This document shows positions 1 to 7,372 of a stretch of DNA of 14,050 nucleotides, piece after piece (positions within the stretch are counted from its first letter, which is position 1; each line of letters opens with the position of its first letter). The notes beneath the pieces were generated by a model. It did not search any database. It had not been told where the DNA came from and saw only the letters and a program-made list of their open reading frames with translations. This stretch comes from Gammaproteobacteria bacterium (GTDB lineage: Bacteria > Pseudomonadota > Gammaproteobacteria > Pseudomonadales > Azotimanducaceae): NCBI GenBank assembly GCA_003476445.1, contig DMUF01000005.1:6374-20423 (forward strand), given 5' to 3'. Both the position numbers and the translations under genes were made by a program.

Positions 1-1
1 G

Positions 2-1117
2 GAGCCGGCAACGCTGATTCCGGACGCCGCGGAAGGCGCCGAGATGCTCTATTCCTCCGGGACGACCGGCCGCCCGAAGGGCGTTCGGGTCACCCGCCCG
101 GGTGCGCCGCTCGGCACAGTCTCCGAACTCTTCAAGCGCCGCGTTGCCCTGCACAGCATCGGTCGCGATACCGTCTACCTGTCCACGGCGCCGCTCTACC
201 ATTCCGCGCCCCTGCGCTACAACGCCATGGTGCACCGCTGCGGCGGCATGTCTGTGATCATGCCGCGCTTCGACGCCGAAGAAAGCCTCCGGCTGATCGA
301 ACGCTATCGAATCACCCACAGCCAGTGGGTACCCACCATGTTCGTGCGGCTGCTGCGGCTGCCGGAATCAGCTCGCACGGCTTATGACCTCAAAAGCCAC
401 CGGGTCGCGGTTCACGCGGCAGCCCCCTGCCCGGTCGAGATCAAGCGGCAGATGCTCGCGTGGTGGGGACCGATCGTCTACGAGTACTACTCGGGCACCG
501 AGGGCAACGGCCAGACCGCCATCAGTCCGCAGGAGTGGCTCTCCCACCCGGGGTCCGTCGGCCGGCCCGTGTTCGGCAACGTGCACATCCTGTCAGACAC
601 CGGCGCGGGCTGCGCGCCAGGGGAAACCGGGCTCGTCTACTTCGAGGGCGGCCCGCGTTTCGAGTACTTCAAGGACCCGGAAAAGACCCGCTCGGCGTAC
701 AACGCGCAGGGCTGGTCCACACTCGGCGACATCGGTCATGTCGACGCCGAGGGTTATCTGTACCTTACCGATCGCCAGTCACACATGATCATTTCCGGCG
801 GTGTGAACATCTATCCGCGCGAGGTCGAGGACGTGCTGCTCATGCACCCGGCGGTCGCGGATGTGGCGGTCTTCGGCATTCCCGACGCGGAATTCGGAGA
901 GACCGTACAAGCCGCCGTCCAGTGTGTGCGGGACGAAGATGGTGCGCCTCGCGCCGTCACTGCGGAGACGCTCATCGCGTTCTGTCGAGAACGGCTTGCC
1001 CATCTCAAATGCCCGCGCGGTATCGATTTCCACGACGAGTTGCCGCGCCACCAGACGGGCAAGATCTACAAGGAAGGCCTGAAGGCGCCGTATTGGACGA
1101 GCGTTCACAAGAACTGA
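2..1117 (+). CDS. Acyl-CoA synthetase (AMP-forming), C-terminal part, 5' end outside window
   Basis: This protein activates a carboxylic acid, probably a fatty acid, to its acyl-CoA via an acyl-adenylate. The frame is open from base 2 with no stop, so the gene begins before the window and the ATG at 44 is internal. About 371 residues are visible. The ATP-binding loop YSSGTTGRPKG lies at nt 50-82, the adenylate motif YYSGTE at 485-502, and the hinge region with LGDIGH and then TDRQSHMIISGGVNIYP at about 720-820. The C-terminal lid ends in PRHQTGKIYK, with the candidate catalytic lysine codon at 1061-1063. Motifs are intact, so the enzyme looks functional. The missing N-terminal part prevents any chain-length prediction. 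The ferredoxin reductase follows 69 bases later on the same strand, possibly in the same operon. FadD-like is a fair family label, but the substrate is unknown. Confidence 0.93.
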   Translation, partial: EPATLIPDAAEGAEMLYSSGTTGRPKGVRVTRPGAPLGTVSELFKRRVALHSIGRDTVYLSTAPLYHSAPLRYNAMVHRCGGMSVIMPRFDAEESLRLIERYRITHSQWVPTMFVRLLRLPESARTAYDLKSHRVAVHAAAPCPVEIKRQMLAWWGPIVYEYYSGTEGNGQTAISPQEWLSHPGSVGRPVFGNVHILSDTGAGCAPGETGLVYFEGGPRFEYFKDPEKTRSAYNAQGWSTLGDIGHVDAEGYLYLTDRQSHMIISGGVNIYPREVEDVLLMHPAVADVAVFGIPDAEFGETVQAAVQCVRDEDGAPRAVTAETLIAFCRERLAHLKCPRGIDFHDELPRHQTGKIYKEGLKAPYWTSVHKN

Positions 1118-1186
1118 CGCTTGTGCAGCTGACCGAGCGCGGGATTCTGACGCTAGAATTCGATCAAACATTCGAGGGGAAACACG

Positions 1187-2389
1187 ATGGCAATGGTCAT
1201 CATCGGGGGCGGGCACGCCGCAGCGCAGGCCTGTGCCAGCCTGCGTCAGGACGGCTACAGCGGCGAGATCACGCTTATCGGCGATGAGCCGCAGCTGCCC
1301 TATCAGCGACCGCCGCTATCAAAGCAGTACCTGTCCGGCGAGCAATCCCTCGACAAGATCCTGCTGCGACCAGAAAAGTTCTACACCGACCAGCGCGTCA
1401 CGCTGAAGCTCGGCACGCGCGTGACCGGCATCGACGGCGCGGCGCACGCGGTGACCACCGACGCGGGCGAAACGGTCAGCTATGAACGCCTGCTGCTTGC
1501 CACCGGCGGTCGACCGCGTCGGCTCTCGATTCCTGGCAGCGACCTCGCCGGCATTCATTACCTGCGCACCCTTGCCGATGTCGACGGGATCCGGGCCGAC
1601 ATGGCGCCCGGTCGACGCCTGGTGATCGTCGGGGGCGGCTATGTCGGTCTCGAAGTGGCGGCGGTCGCGGTCACCGCCGGGCTTGAGGTGCATGTACTCG
1701 AGATGGAAAGCCGCATCCTGCAACGCGTCACGACCCCAACGATGTCGGCGTACTACCACGCGCTGCACGAGTCCCGCGGTGTTCACGTGCACACCTCCAC
1801 CGGTGTCACTGGTTTTCGCGGCACCGACCGCGTGCACGCCGTACTGTGCGGGGATCGCGAGTTTCCCGCCGACCTGGTCATCGTCGGCATTGGCATCATC
1901 CCGAACCTCGAGATCGCCTCGGCCGCGGGAATCGAGTGCGGCAACGGCATCATCGTCGACGAACACTGCCGTACCTCAGTCGCCGACATCTATGCGGCGG
2001 GAGACTGCACGAACCACCCCAACCCTCTGCTTGGGCGCCGGCTGCGGCTGGAATCGGTGCCGAACGCCATGGAACAGGCCCGCGTGGCCGCAGCCAACAT
2101 GTGCGGCGGCAGCAAGACCTACGCGAGCATGCCGTGGTTCTGGTCCGATCAGTACGAACTCAAGCTGCAGATGGTCGGGTTCTCCGCTGACGGCGACAGT
2201 CAGGTGGTGCGCGGCGACATGTCGAAGAATCAGTTCGCCGTCTTCTATCTCAAGGGCGGGGCCGTCGTATCCGTCGATGCGGTGAACAGCCCGAAGGAAT
2301 TCATGGTCTGCAAACAGCTGATCGGCCAGGTGGTCGATCAGGACCGTCTCGCCGACCCGGCGACCGATCTCAAGAGCCTGACGGCGTGA
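1187..2389 (+). CDS. FAD-dependent ferredoxin reductase, NAD(P)H-linked (putidaredoxin/rhodocoxin reductase type)
   Basis: The 400-residue product belongs to the flavoprotein family that passes electrons from NAD(P)H to a [2Fe-2S] ferredoxin, usually for a cytochrome P450 or Rieske oxygenase. The N-terminal FAD loop is IIGGGHAAAQ (residues 5-14), followed by the family-typical PYQRPPLSK at 38-46. An ATGG segment lies at 105-108, and a second Rossmann loop GGGYVGLE at 149-156 binds NAD(P)H, with E172 at the end of the strand suggesting NADH. The second FAD motif IYAAGDC is at 268-274, then the C-terminal reductase domain. Length is normal for the family. The ATG is preceded by a strong ribosome site, GAGGGGA at 1174-1180. 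A possible -10 (TAGAAT, 1154-1159) lacks a convincing -35. No ferredoxin gene is visible. The P450 at 11142-12467 is a candidate client by inference only. Confidence 0.93.
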   Translation: MAMVIIGGGHAAAQACASLRQDGYSGEITLIGDEPQLPYQRPPLSKQYLSGEQSLDKILLRPEKFYTDQRVTLKLGTRVTGIDGAAHAVTTDAGETVSYERLLLATGGRPRRLSIPGSDLAGIHYLRTLADVDGIRADMAPGRRLVIVGGGYVGLEVAAVAVTAGLEVHVLEMESRILQRVTTPTMSAYYHALHESRGVHVHTSTGVTGFRGTDRVHAVLCGDREFPADLVIVGIGIIPNLEIASAAGIECGNGIIVDEHCRTSVADIYAAGDCTNHPNPLLGRRLRLESVPNAMEQARVAAANMCGGSKTYASMPWFWSDQYELKLQMVGFSADGDSQVVRGDMSKNQFAVFYLKGGAVVSVDAVNSPKEFMVCKQLIGQVVDQDRLADPATDLKSLTA

Positions 2390-2904
2390 GCAATCCGACC
2401 GTCACGACGATCGAGATCAGCAAGGAGTACCTGCACTTCAACTCGGCGCACTTCACCATCTTCTCGGAGAGTGCGCGCGAGGATCTGCACGGACACACCT
2501 TCTACGTGACGGCAACGGTCGACAGCGCCGTGGGCACAGACGGGCTCGCCTTCGACTACAACGTGATGAAGACGCGCCTCGCGGCGCTCTGTGATCATCT
2601 GGACGAGAAGGTGCTGCTCCCCGAGCACTCGCCCTTTCTGCAGATTACCGAGGGTGACGGCTACGTGATCGCCTGCTTTGCGGGCGAACGCATTCCCTTC
2701 CTGCCGCGTGATGTTCTGCTACTGCCCGTGCGCAACGTCACCGTCGAGGAACTCGCACCCTGGTTCCTCTCGCGGCTGCGCGAAGACCCGGTGATCGCGG
2801 CGCTCGATATCTCCCGGATACTCATTCGCGTCTCGTCCGGCCCAGGGCAATGGGCGGGCGCCACCTGGTCATCCGCTGCCCTGACGCCGGAGGTTTCGCC
2901 ATGA
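2386..2904 (+). CDS. 6-pyruvoyl-tetrahydropterin synthase/QueD-family protein, divergent active site
   Basis: A 172-residue member of the tunnel-fold PTPS/6-carboxytetrahydropterin synthase family (COG0720), which acts on 7,8-dihydroneopterin triphosphate. The zinc triad is clear: H22 in NSAHF and H35/H37 in LHGHTF. The usual catalytic cysteine before HGH is absent. Instead the motif is E32-D-L-H-G-H, the ExxHGH pattern described for the PTPS-III subgroup that makes 6-hydroxymethyl-dihydropterin. Further on, the place of the usual LDH pair reads either D70-H71 or LD73-E74, and the C-terminal conserved glutamate seems replaced (RVSSGPGQW). The protein is longer than typical QueD (about 120 residues). 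The start is GTG inside GTGA, overlapping the reductase stop by 4 bases, with only a weak upstream AAGAG, so translation is probably coupled. Family is fairly sure; reaction and product are not. Confidence 0.82.
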   Translation: MSNPTVTTIEISKEYLHFNSAHFTIFSESAREDLHGHTFYVTATVDSAVGTDGLAFDYNVMKTRLAALCDHLDEKVLLPEHSPFLQITEGDGYVIACFAGERIPFLPRDVLLLPVRNVTVEELAPWFLSRLREDPVIAALDISRILIRVSSGPGQWAGATWSSAALTPEVSP

Positions 2905-3611
2905 ACTGTCTCGTGATCACGGGTGCCAGCGCCGGCATTGGTCTTGCGACCGCGCGACGCTTCCTCGCCGCCGGGTTTCGGGTCGTGAACATCTCGCGTC
3001 GCCCGTGCCCGGCGCAGGGCGTGGTGCAGCTGACCGCAGATCTTGGCGACCCGGCGAGCGTCACGGCCATCCGCGCATCGCTCGATGCAGCGGTGACCGG
3101 GGCAACGCGCCTGGTCGTCATCCACAATGCGGCGCGAATGCTGAGTGACACTGCCGCCTTCACCGACGATGCCGCGCTGCGCGCGGTGTTTGAGGTGAAT
3201 CTGGTGGCGCCGAACACGCTGAACGGCTTCCTGCTGCCACATATGCGCACCGCAAATGCGCAGAGCGGGTCAGCGATTCTCTACGTGGGTTCGACGCTGT
3301 CGGAAAAGGCCGTGCCGGGCAGCTTTTCCTATGTCACGAGCAAGCACGCTCTGATTGGCATGATGCGCGCTACCTGTCAGGACCTGGCCGGCACCGGCAT
3401 TCACACAGCCTGCATCTGCCCGGGATTCACCGACACAGAGATGCTGCGCGACCACGTGCCATCGGAGGCCATGGGTGCGATCAGCGCCATGTCGGCTTTC
3501 GGGCGACTGATCGACCCCGAGGAGATCGCGGCAACGCTGTCCTGGGCGGCGGACAGCCCGGTGATCAATGGCGCGGTGATCCACGCGAACCTCGGCCAAG
3601 TGGAGCGCTGA
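2901..3611 (+). CDS. Short-chain dehydrogenase/reductase (SDR), possibly a pterin reductase
   Basis: A 236-residue classical SDR. The cofactor loop TGASAGIG is at residues 7-14, and R33/R34 after the second strand suggest NADP(H). The NNAG equivalent reads HNAA (75-78). The catalytic tetrad is N100, S131, Y144 and K148 (SYVTSK). The ATG at 2901 overlaps the preceding stop as ATGA, with ribosome site CGGAGGT at 2888-2894; an earlier in-frame start at 2850 is less likely because it lies deep in the upstream gene without such a site. Tight coupling to a PTPS-family gene recalls PTPS plus sepiapterin-reductase-like pairs, so reduction of a pterin side chain is a reasonable guess. SDR specificity cannot be read from sequence, and a hydroxy-fatty-acid or alcohol substrate linked to the acyl-CoA synthetase remains possible. 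Confidence 0.9.
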   Translation: MNCLVITGASAGIGLATARRFLAAGFRVVNISRRPCPAQGVVQLTADLGDPASVTAIRASLDAAVTGATRLVVIHNAARMLSDTAAFTDDAALRAVFEVNLVAPNTLNGFLLPHMRTANAQSGSAILYVGSTLSEKAVPGSFSYVTSKHALIGMMRATCQDLAGTGIHTACICPGFTDTEMLRDHVPSEAMGAISAMSAFGRLIDPEEIAATLSWAADSPVINGAVIHANLGQVER

Positions 3612-3654
3612 CCCCGCGATCCAAAGAGCGAGCGTTTGCTTCGGGGCAGGCGCG

Positions 3655-3671
3655 CGCGCCGGAACGGCGCG
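3655..3671. terminator. GC-rich hairpin between convergent genes, possible terminator
   Basis: CGCGCCG, loop GAA, CGGCGCG form a perfect 7-bp stem in the 65-base gap between the SDR and the convergent flavin oxidoreductase. There is no T-tract on either side, so intrinsic termination is uncertain. Its position between two converging genes is the main support. Confidence 0.35.
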
Positions 3672-3676
3672 TTCGG

Positions 3677-4594
3677 TCAGGACAATATGGCGCGTGCCGC
3701 TGCTGCCGACTGCTCGAGACGCTCAGCCGCCATCCCTTCGATACGCAGACGCGTGACGATGAATTCGGTGACGCCGAGTCTTTCGCGGTATTCGGCAACG
3801 CGCTCGCGCACGTAACTCGCCTCACCGATCACCGTCCATGATTCGACATCCGGGTCGCTCGCAAGCCGGCCGCTGCGCGCGGCGGCCGCGGCGACGTCCG
3901 CGCGCAACCGAGCCGTCTCCGCCCGATCGCGCGTGACAAAGAGCGTGCGCATCACCGGCACTTCCAATGCGCGGGTGTGGCCGGCTTCGACCAAAGCGGA
4001 TCGATGCAGCGCGTAGTTCGCCTCGAGCTCCGCCAGCGTTTCCACCGGCGACGCGAGATAGGGCAGTCCAAGCCGACCGGCCTGAGCCAGCGCCTTCGGA
4101 CCAAACGCTGCTACCCACACGGGGGGATGCGGCCGCTGCAGCGGCAGCGGTTCGAGCCGCACGGACGTCGGATCGCCCGCGTCGAGGGGTTGTCCAGCCC
4201 AATGCTTACGCATGTCCGCGAGGCGAGTTTCAAACAGCGCCCGCTTGTCCCGCGGATCGACCGCAAAGGCCCGCAGCACGGGAGCCGAAAATCCGCGGCC
4301 CACGCCGAGAATCAGCCGCCCGCCACACAGCTGGTCAAGTACCGCCACCTGCTCCGCGGCCTGAACGGCATTGCGCAAGGTCAGCAGATAAGACGTGGTG
4401 CCAAGCCGGATCCGCTCGGTGACGGCGGCCATCGCCGCGAGCAGCAACAAGGGCTCCGGCAGGGCATCAGCGCCAAAATGGCTCTCCGGTACCCAGAGCG
4501 AGTCGTAGCCCACCGCCTCCGCGTACCGCGCCTGGGCCGCAAGAGCTGTCGCGCGGCGCTCGCCGAGCTGCCACGGCGTGATACCGAGCCTCAC
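3677..4594 (-). CDS. Luciferase-like (LLM class) flavin-dependent oxidoreductase
   Basis: A 305-residue protein of the bacterial luciferase-like TIM-barrel family, whose members use FMNH2 or F420 to oxidise or reduce small organic substrates. Supporting features are the N-terminal strand LGITPW, the segment YAEAVGYDSLWVPESHF (about residues 24-40), GTTSYLLTLRNAV (65-77), AEQVAVLDQLCGGRL (80-94) and the phosphate-binding-like GVGRGF (97-102). Length is normal. The start is GTG within GTGA, overlapping the stop of the exported-protein gene by 4 bases. No good ribosome site precedes it, so it is probably translated by coupling. It is third in a minus-strand run beginning with folK. Whether it uses FMN or F420 and what its substrate is cannot be told here. 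No partner flavin reductase is visible. Confidence 0.88.
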   Translation of the reverse strand: MRLGITPWQLGERRATALAAQARYAEAVGYDSLWVPESHFGADALPEPLLLLAAMAAVTERIRLGTTSYLLTLRNAVQAAEQVAVLDQLCGGRLILGVGRGFSAPVLRAFAVDPRDKRALFETRLADMRKHWAGQPLDAGDPTSVRLEPLPLQRPHPPVWVAAFGPKALAQAGRLGLPYLASPVETLAELEANYALHRSALVEAGHTRALEVPVMRTLFVTRDRAETARLRADVAAAAARSGRLASDPDVESWTVIGEASYVRERVAEYRERLGVTEFIVTRLRIEGMAAERLEQSAAAARAILS

Positions 4595-5490
4595 GGTGCA
4601 GCGCCGGATGCCCGGGGCGGCTGGTCGGCGGCGAAGAACACCATGGCCCGAGCCGTTGCACGCACCGCCGCAAGATGGCGGTCGTCGGCAAAGGCGGTGT
4701 AGGCAGGATCATCGGTGATCAGCACGCACCGATGCAGAGGCGCTTTGCCACAGGAAAATTCGACGTACCGACCAAAGCTGTTACCTGCAGGTCCGTAGCT
4801 GCCAAAGTCGCCAAGCGTCTCGGCAGGCGTCCAGAACGCACGCCAGGTGGCTGGAAATCCGCCGAGCGGGGCATCGACGGCGCTGCGGGTCTCCGCCGCG
4901 GTTTGCGCGAGCAGAGAATCAAGATCGGGCAGCGGTTGCTCGAGCTCGCCGCAGAACTCAGCGAGCCGGGCTTCCAGCATCGCTTCACGCACCGGGTACT
5001 GTTCAAACCGGTCGGTAAGATTGCCGCGCCAGAATCGCGGGGCAAAAACCGGCAGCGCCCGCACCGGCGCGGTCACCAGCTGGATGCGGCCGACCACCCG
5101 CCCGAGCACGCGCAGCGCGCGCTCGCGTACCGGACGTCGCGCGAGCCGCTCGAGATCCGCAGCAAAGGCGCCATTGAGTCGGGTGCTGACGGCGAGATCA
5201 AGCCACCCCTCTTCACGCTCGATGAGGTCGTAATACTGCCAGCGGAAGGGGCGGCCCAGAGCACCGCCGCCCACCTCGTCTGCCGCGCTCGCGGCAATGG
5301 CACGCACCTCCAAGGCCGTAAACGGCTGGGCCTCGGGCGGCAGACAGCGCTGTACTTGCTTCGCTGCGAGGAAGGTGAGCGACTGGTGTACCGACGCGTC
5401 ATAGGCAACGAGCGACGGGCTCACGCAGCACAACAGCGCGAACAGGAACGAGCGCGGCAGACTGCGCGTCGCCCATGTTCCGTCAGCCAC
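4591..5490 (-). CDS. Exported protein of unknown function, resembling a degenerate zinc phospholipase C/S1-P1 nuclease-like fold
   Basis: I do not recognise a named family. From the GTG at 5490 the product has 299 residues. It overlaps the folK stop by 8 bases and has GGAG seven bases upstream. The open frame runs further upstream but only inside folK, so the longer version is unlikely. Residues 1-29 look like a Sec signal peptide (positive RSLPRS, hydrophobic FLFALLCC, likely cleavage after SLVA), so the protein is probably periplasmic. The mature part has YDASVHQSLTFLA (30-42), RWQYYD (83-88), LGRVVGRIQLVTAPVR (129-144) and a C-terminal helix with AYTAFADDRHLAAVRAT (263-279). This order recalls phospholipase C-like proteins with WHFY and HxxQDxTxPxH segments, but here most histidines are replaced. 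That comparison is by eye. The C-terminal half is otherwise featureless. Confidence 0.72.
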   Translation of the reverse strand: MADGTWATRSLPRSFLFALLCCVSPSLVAYDASVHQSLTFLAAKQVQRCLPPEAQPFTALEVRAIAASAADEVGGGALGRPFRWQYYDLIEREEGWLDLAVSTRLNGAFAADLERLARRPVRERALRVLGRVVGRIQLVTAPVRALPVFAPRFWRGNLTDRFEQYPVREAMLEARLAEFCGELEQPLPDLDSLLAQTAAETRSAVDAPLGGFPATWRAFWTPAETLGDFGSYGPAGNSFGRYVEFSCGKAPLHRCVLITDDPAYTAFADDRHLAAVRATARAMVFFAADQPPRASGAAP

Positions 5491-5983
5491 GAGCGCGCTC
5501 CAGCCGAGACAGCTCTTCGTCCGTAGCAAGCGCGGCACAGAGTTCCGCAATCGTCTGCCCGGTCCCAGGCCAGACCAGCGCAGGTGCAACCTCGGCGGCC
5601 GGCACCAGCACGAATCGCCGCTGGATCGCCCGGGGGTGCGGCAGGGAAAAGTCGTCCGTTGCGCGCTCTTCGCTGCCGAACAGCAGAAGATCAAGATCGA
5701 GTGCCCGGGGAGCGTGGCGAACCTCGCTCTCGCGCGGACCGAACTCGGCTTCGAGCATCTTGAGCGCTGCGAGGAGCGCCTCCGGCGTCAGCGCGGCCTG
5801 CGGTGCGAACACCGCGACGGCGTTGACGAAATCGGCGGATCCCGGGGGGCAGTCGACGGGCGAGGGGCGCCAGAACGACGAGCATGTGACCGGTCCAGAG
5901 GCGAACACCGCGAGCCGGTCAAGCGCCGCCTGGAGAATCCGTGCGGACTCCCCCTGATTCGAGCCGAGGCCTACCAATACCAT
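5483..5983 (-). CDS. folK: 2-amino-4-hydroxy-6-hydroxymethyldihydropteridine diphosphokinase (FolK)
   Basis: FolK transfers pyrophosphate from ATP to 6-hydroxymethyl-7,8-dihydropterin in the cytoplasm, the step before dihydropteroate synthase in folate synthesis. The 166-residue protein has the N-terminal VGLGSNQG (residues 4-11), a central segment with FVNAV and the family signature RHAPRALDLDLLLFG, which carries the Mg2+-binding aspartates, followed by LPHPR. Length matches the family. The ATG at 5983 has GGAG four bases upstream. It is the first gene of a minus-strand run, with the exported protein starting inside its 3' end. In many bacteria folK sits beside folB, panB or pcnB; none is here. 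It is also only about 2.6 kb from a PTPS-family gene whose ExxHGH motif could in principle supply its substrate. Confidence 0.95.
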   Translation of the reverse strand: MVLVGLGSNQGESARILQAALDRLAVFASGPVTCSSFWRPSPVDCPPGSADFVNAVAVFAPQAALTPEALLAALKMLEAEFGPRESEVRHAPRALDLDLLLFGSEERATDDFSLPHPRAIQRRFVLVPAAEVAPALVWPGTGQTIAELCAALATDEELSRLERARG

Positions 5984-6089
5984 ACTGCTCCGGTCTGTCT
6001 GGCCCGATTATTCGCATCTCGACGCATGGTAACCGCTCGCCGGGCGGTTTCGACAGCGCGGGCGGGGATCCGCAGGGTCGATTTCGCGG

Positions 6090-6103
6090 GTGCCGTTTGG
6101 CAC
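6090..6103. promoter_or_regulatory. Inverted repeat in the folK-adh divergent region, possible operator
   Basis: GTGCC, spacer GTTT, GGCAC is a perfect 5-bp inverted repeat about 100 bases before the alcohol dehydrogenase start and 107 bases before the folK start. The 217-base divergent region (5984-6200) must hold promoters for both genes, but I find no convincing -35/-10 pair. A chance repeat is quite possible at this GC content. Confidence 0.2.
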
Positions 6104-6200
6104 ACTCGCAGGGACCGCCATCGCTTTCTAACGCGTGCGCGCCCAGAAGGGTCCGCCCCGCGCGAGAAGGGCACCAGAATTCATCAGGGAGAGCGCTCAC

Positions 6201-7283
6201 ATGAAAGCCGCCGTCTTGCGCGAGATCAACAAGCCCTTAGTCATCGAGGACATACAGCACGGCAAACCCGGACCGAGAGAAGTCCTGGTCCGCACAGTTG
6301 CTGCCGGTGTCTGCCATTCCGATCTGCACTTCCAGAACGGCTCCTACCCCTACCCGCTGCCGGCGGTGCTGGGACACGAGTCCGCAGGGGTCGTTGAAGC
6401 GGTGGGCGCGGACGTCACCTACGTAAAGCCCGGCGATCACGTGATCACCTGCCTCTCCGCCTTCTGCGGCCACTGCGAATACTGCCTGACCGGGCACATG
6501 TCCCTGTGTCAGGAGCCCGAGCTGCAGCGCGCGCCCGATCAGCCTTCGCGGCTGGCCAAGAGCAGCGAGAACCTCTTCCAGTTCCTGAACCTGTCCTCGT
6601 TTGCCGAGTACATGCTCGTTCACGAGCACACAATCGCAAAGATCCGCCCCGACATGCCGCTCGACCGGGCCGCGCTCATTGGCTGCGGCGTCACCACCGG
6701 CGTCGGCGCGGTCATCCACACGGCGCGCGTTGAGCCCGGTTCCACCGTTGCCGTGATCGGCTGCGGCGGCGTGGGTCTTTCCGCCATCAATGGCGCCGCG
6801 ATCGCGGGCGCGGCCCGCATCATCGCGGTCGACATGGTGCCCTCCAAGCTCGAGCTCGCGCGCAAGTTCGGCGCCACGGACGTCGTGAACGCAGCCGCGG
6901 TCGACGCGGTCGGTACCGTCGTCGAGATGACTCAGGGTGGCGTGCACTACTCCTTCGAAGCCATCGGGCTCAAGAAGACAGCCGAGCAGTCCTTCAAGAT
7001 GCTGCGCCGCGGTGGACTAGCCACCATCATCGGCATGATCCCTGTCGGAACCCACATCGAGCTGCACGGGCCCGAGTTCCTGATGGAGCGAAAGATCCAG
7101 GGATCGAACATGGGGTCCAACCGGTTCCGCGTCGACATGCCGCGCTTCGTCGACTTCTACCTGCAGGGGCGCCTGCACCTCGACGACCTGATCTCGCGCC
7201 GCATCCGTCTCGAGGACGTGAACGAAGGCTTCGAGGCGCTGAAGACCGGCGAGGTCGCCCGCAGCGTGATCATGTTCGACTGA
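6201..7283 (+). CDS. Zinc-dependent alcohol dehydrogenase (MDR family)
   Basis: This 360-residue enzyme should interconvert a primary alcohol and its aldehyde with NAD(H). Catalytic zinc ligands are C38 (GVCHSD), H59-E60 (GHES) and C162 (GCGV). The structural zinc site is complete, with C89, C92, C95 and C103 in CGHCEYC...C. The cofactor loop GCGGVG lies at 187-192 and D211 (IIAVD) points to NAD. The 5' frame is open further upstream to 6135, but the ATG at 6201 begins the family-typical MKAAVLRE and has AGGGAGAG upstream. The gene stands alone on the plus strand, divergent from folK and convergent with the protease gene. It resembles the long-chain and NDMA-type zinc alcohol dehydrogenases. 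Oxidation of alcohols made by the CYP153-like enzyme in this window is a natural inference but is not shown. Confidence 0.94.
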   Translation: MKAAVLREINKPLVIEDIQHGKPGPREVLVRTVAAGVCHSDLHFQNGSYPYPLPAVLGHESAGVVEAVGADVTYVKPGDHVITCLSAFCGHCEYCLTGHMSLCQEPELQRAPDQPSRLAKSSENLFQFLNLSSFAEYMLVHEHTIAKIRPDMPLDRAALIGCGVTTGVGAVIHTARVEPGSTVAVIGCGGVGLSAINGAAIAGAARIIAVDMVPSKLELARKFGATDVVNAAAVDAVGTVVEMTQGGVHYSFEAIGLKKTAEQSFKMLRRGGLATIIGMIPVGTHIELHGPEFLMERKIQGSNMGSNRFRVDMPRFVDFYLQGRLHLDDLISRRIRLEDVNEGFEALKTGEVARSVIMFD

Positions 7284-7330
7284 ACCTGGGCGCCCGCGGG
7301 CACCGCCAGGTGTCCGCAGCCCTGGATGTG

Positions 7331-7359
7331 AGATACGCCGCGGGCTCTCGGTCCGCGGC
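7331..7359. repeat. Hairpin-forming repeat, copy 1 of 2
   Basis: A 29-base unit starting AGATACGCCGCG and ending CGGTCCGCGGC. Its GCCGCGG and CCGCGGC arms can pair around a 9-base loop. It matches the copy at 7373-7401 at 26 of 29 positions with a period of 42 bases. It lies in the 126-base gap between the convergent adh and htrA-like genes, so it may serve as a terminator, though there is no T-tract. Confidence 0.6.
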
Positions 7360-7372
7360 CTCAGCCTCGAGA

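Noticed and set aside
3977..4702. Plus-strand open frame of 241 codons opposite the flavin oxidoreductase gene
   Set aside because: The opposite strand encodes a full luciferase-like protein of normal length; this frame shows no domain.
4675..5526. Plus-strand open frame of 283 codons opposite the exported-protein gene
   Set aside because: The minus-strand frame has a signal peptide, a ribosome site and overlapping junctions with both neighbours; the plus-strand frame has none of these.
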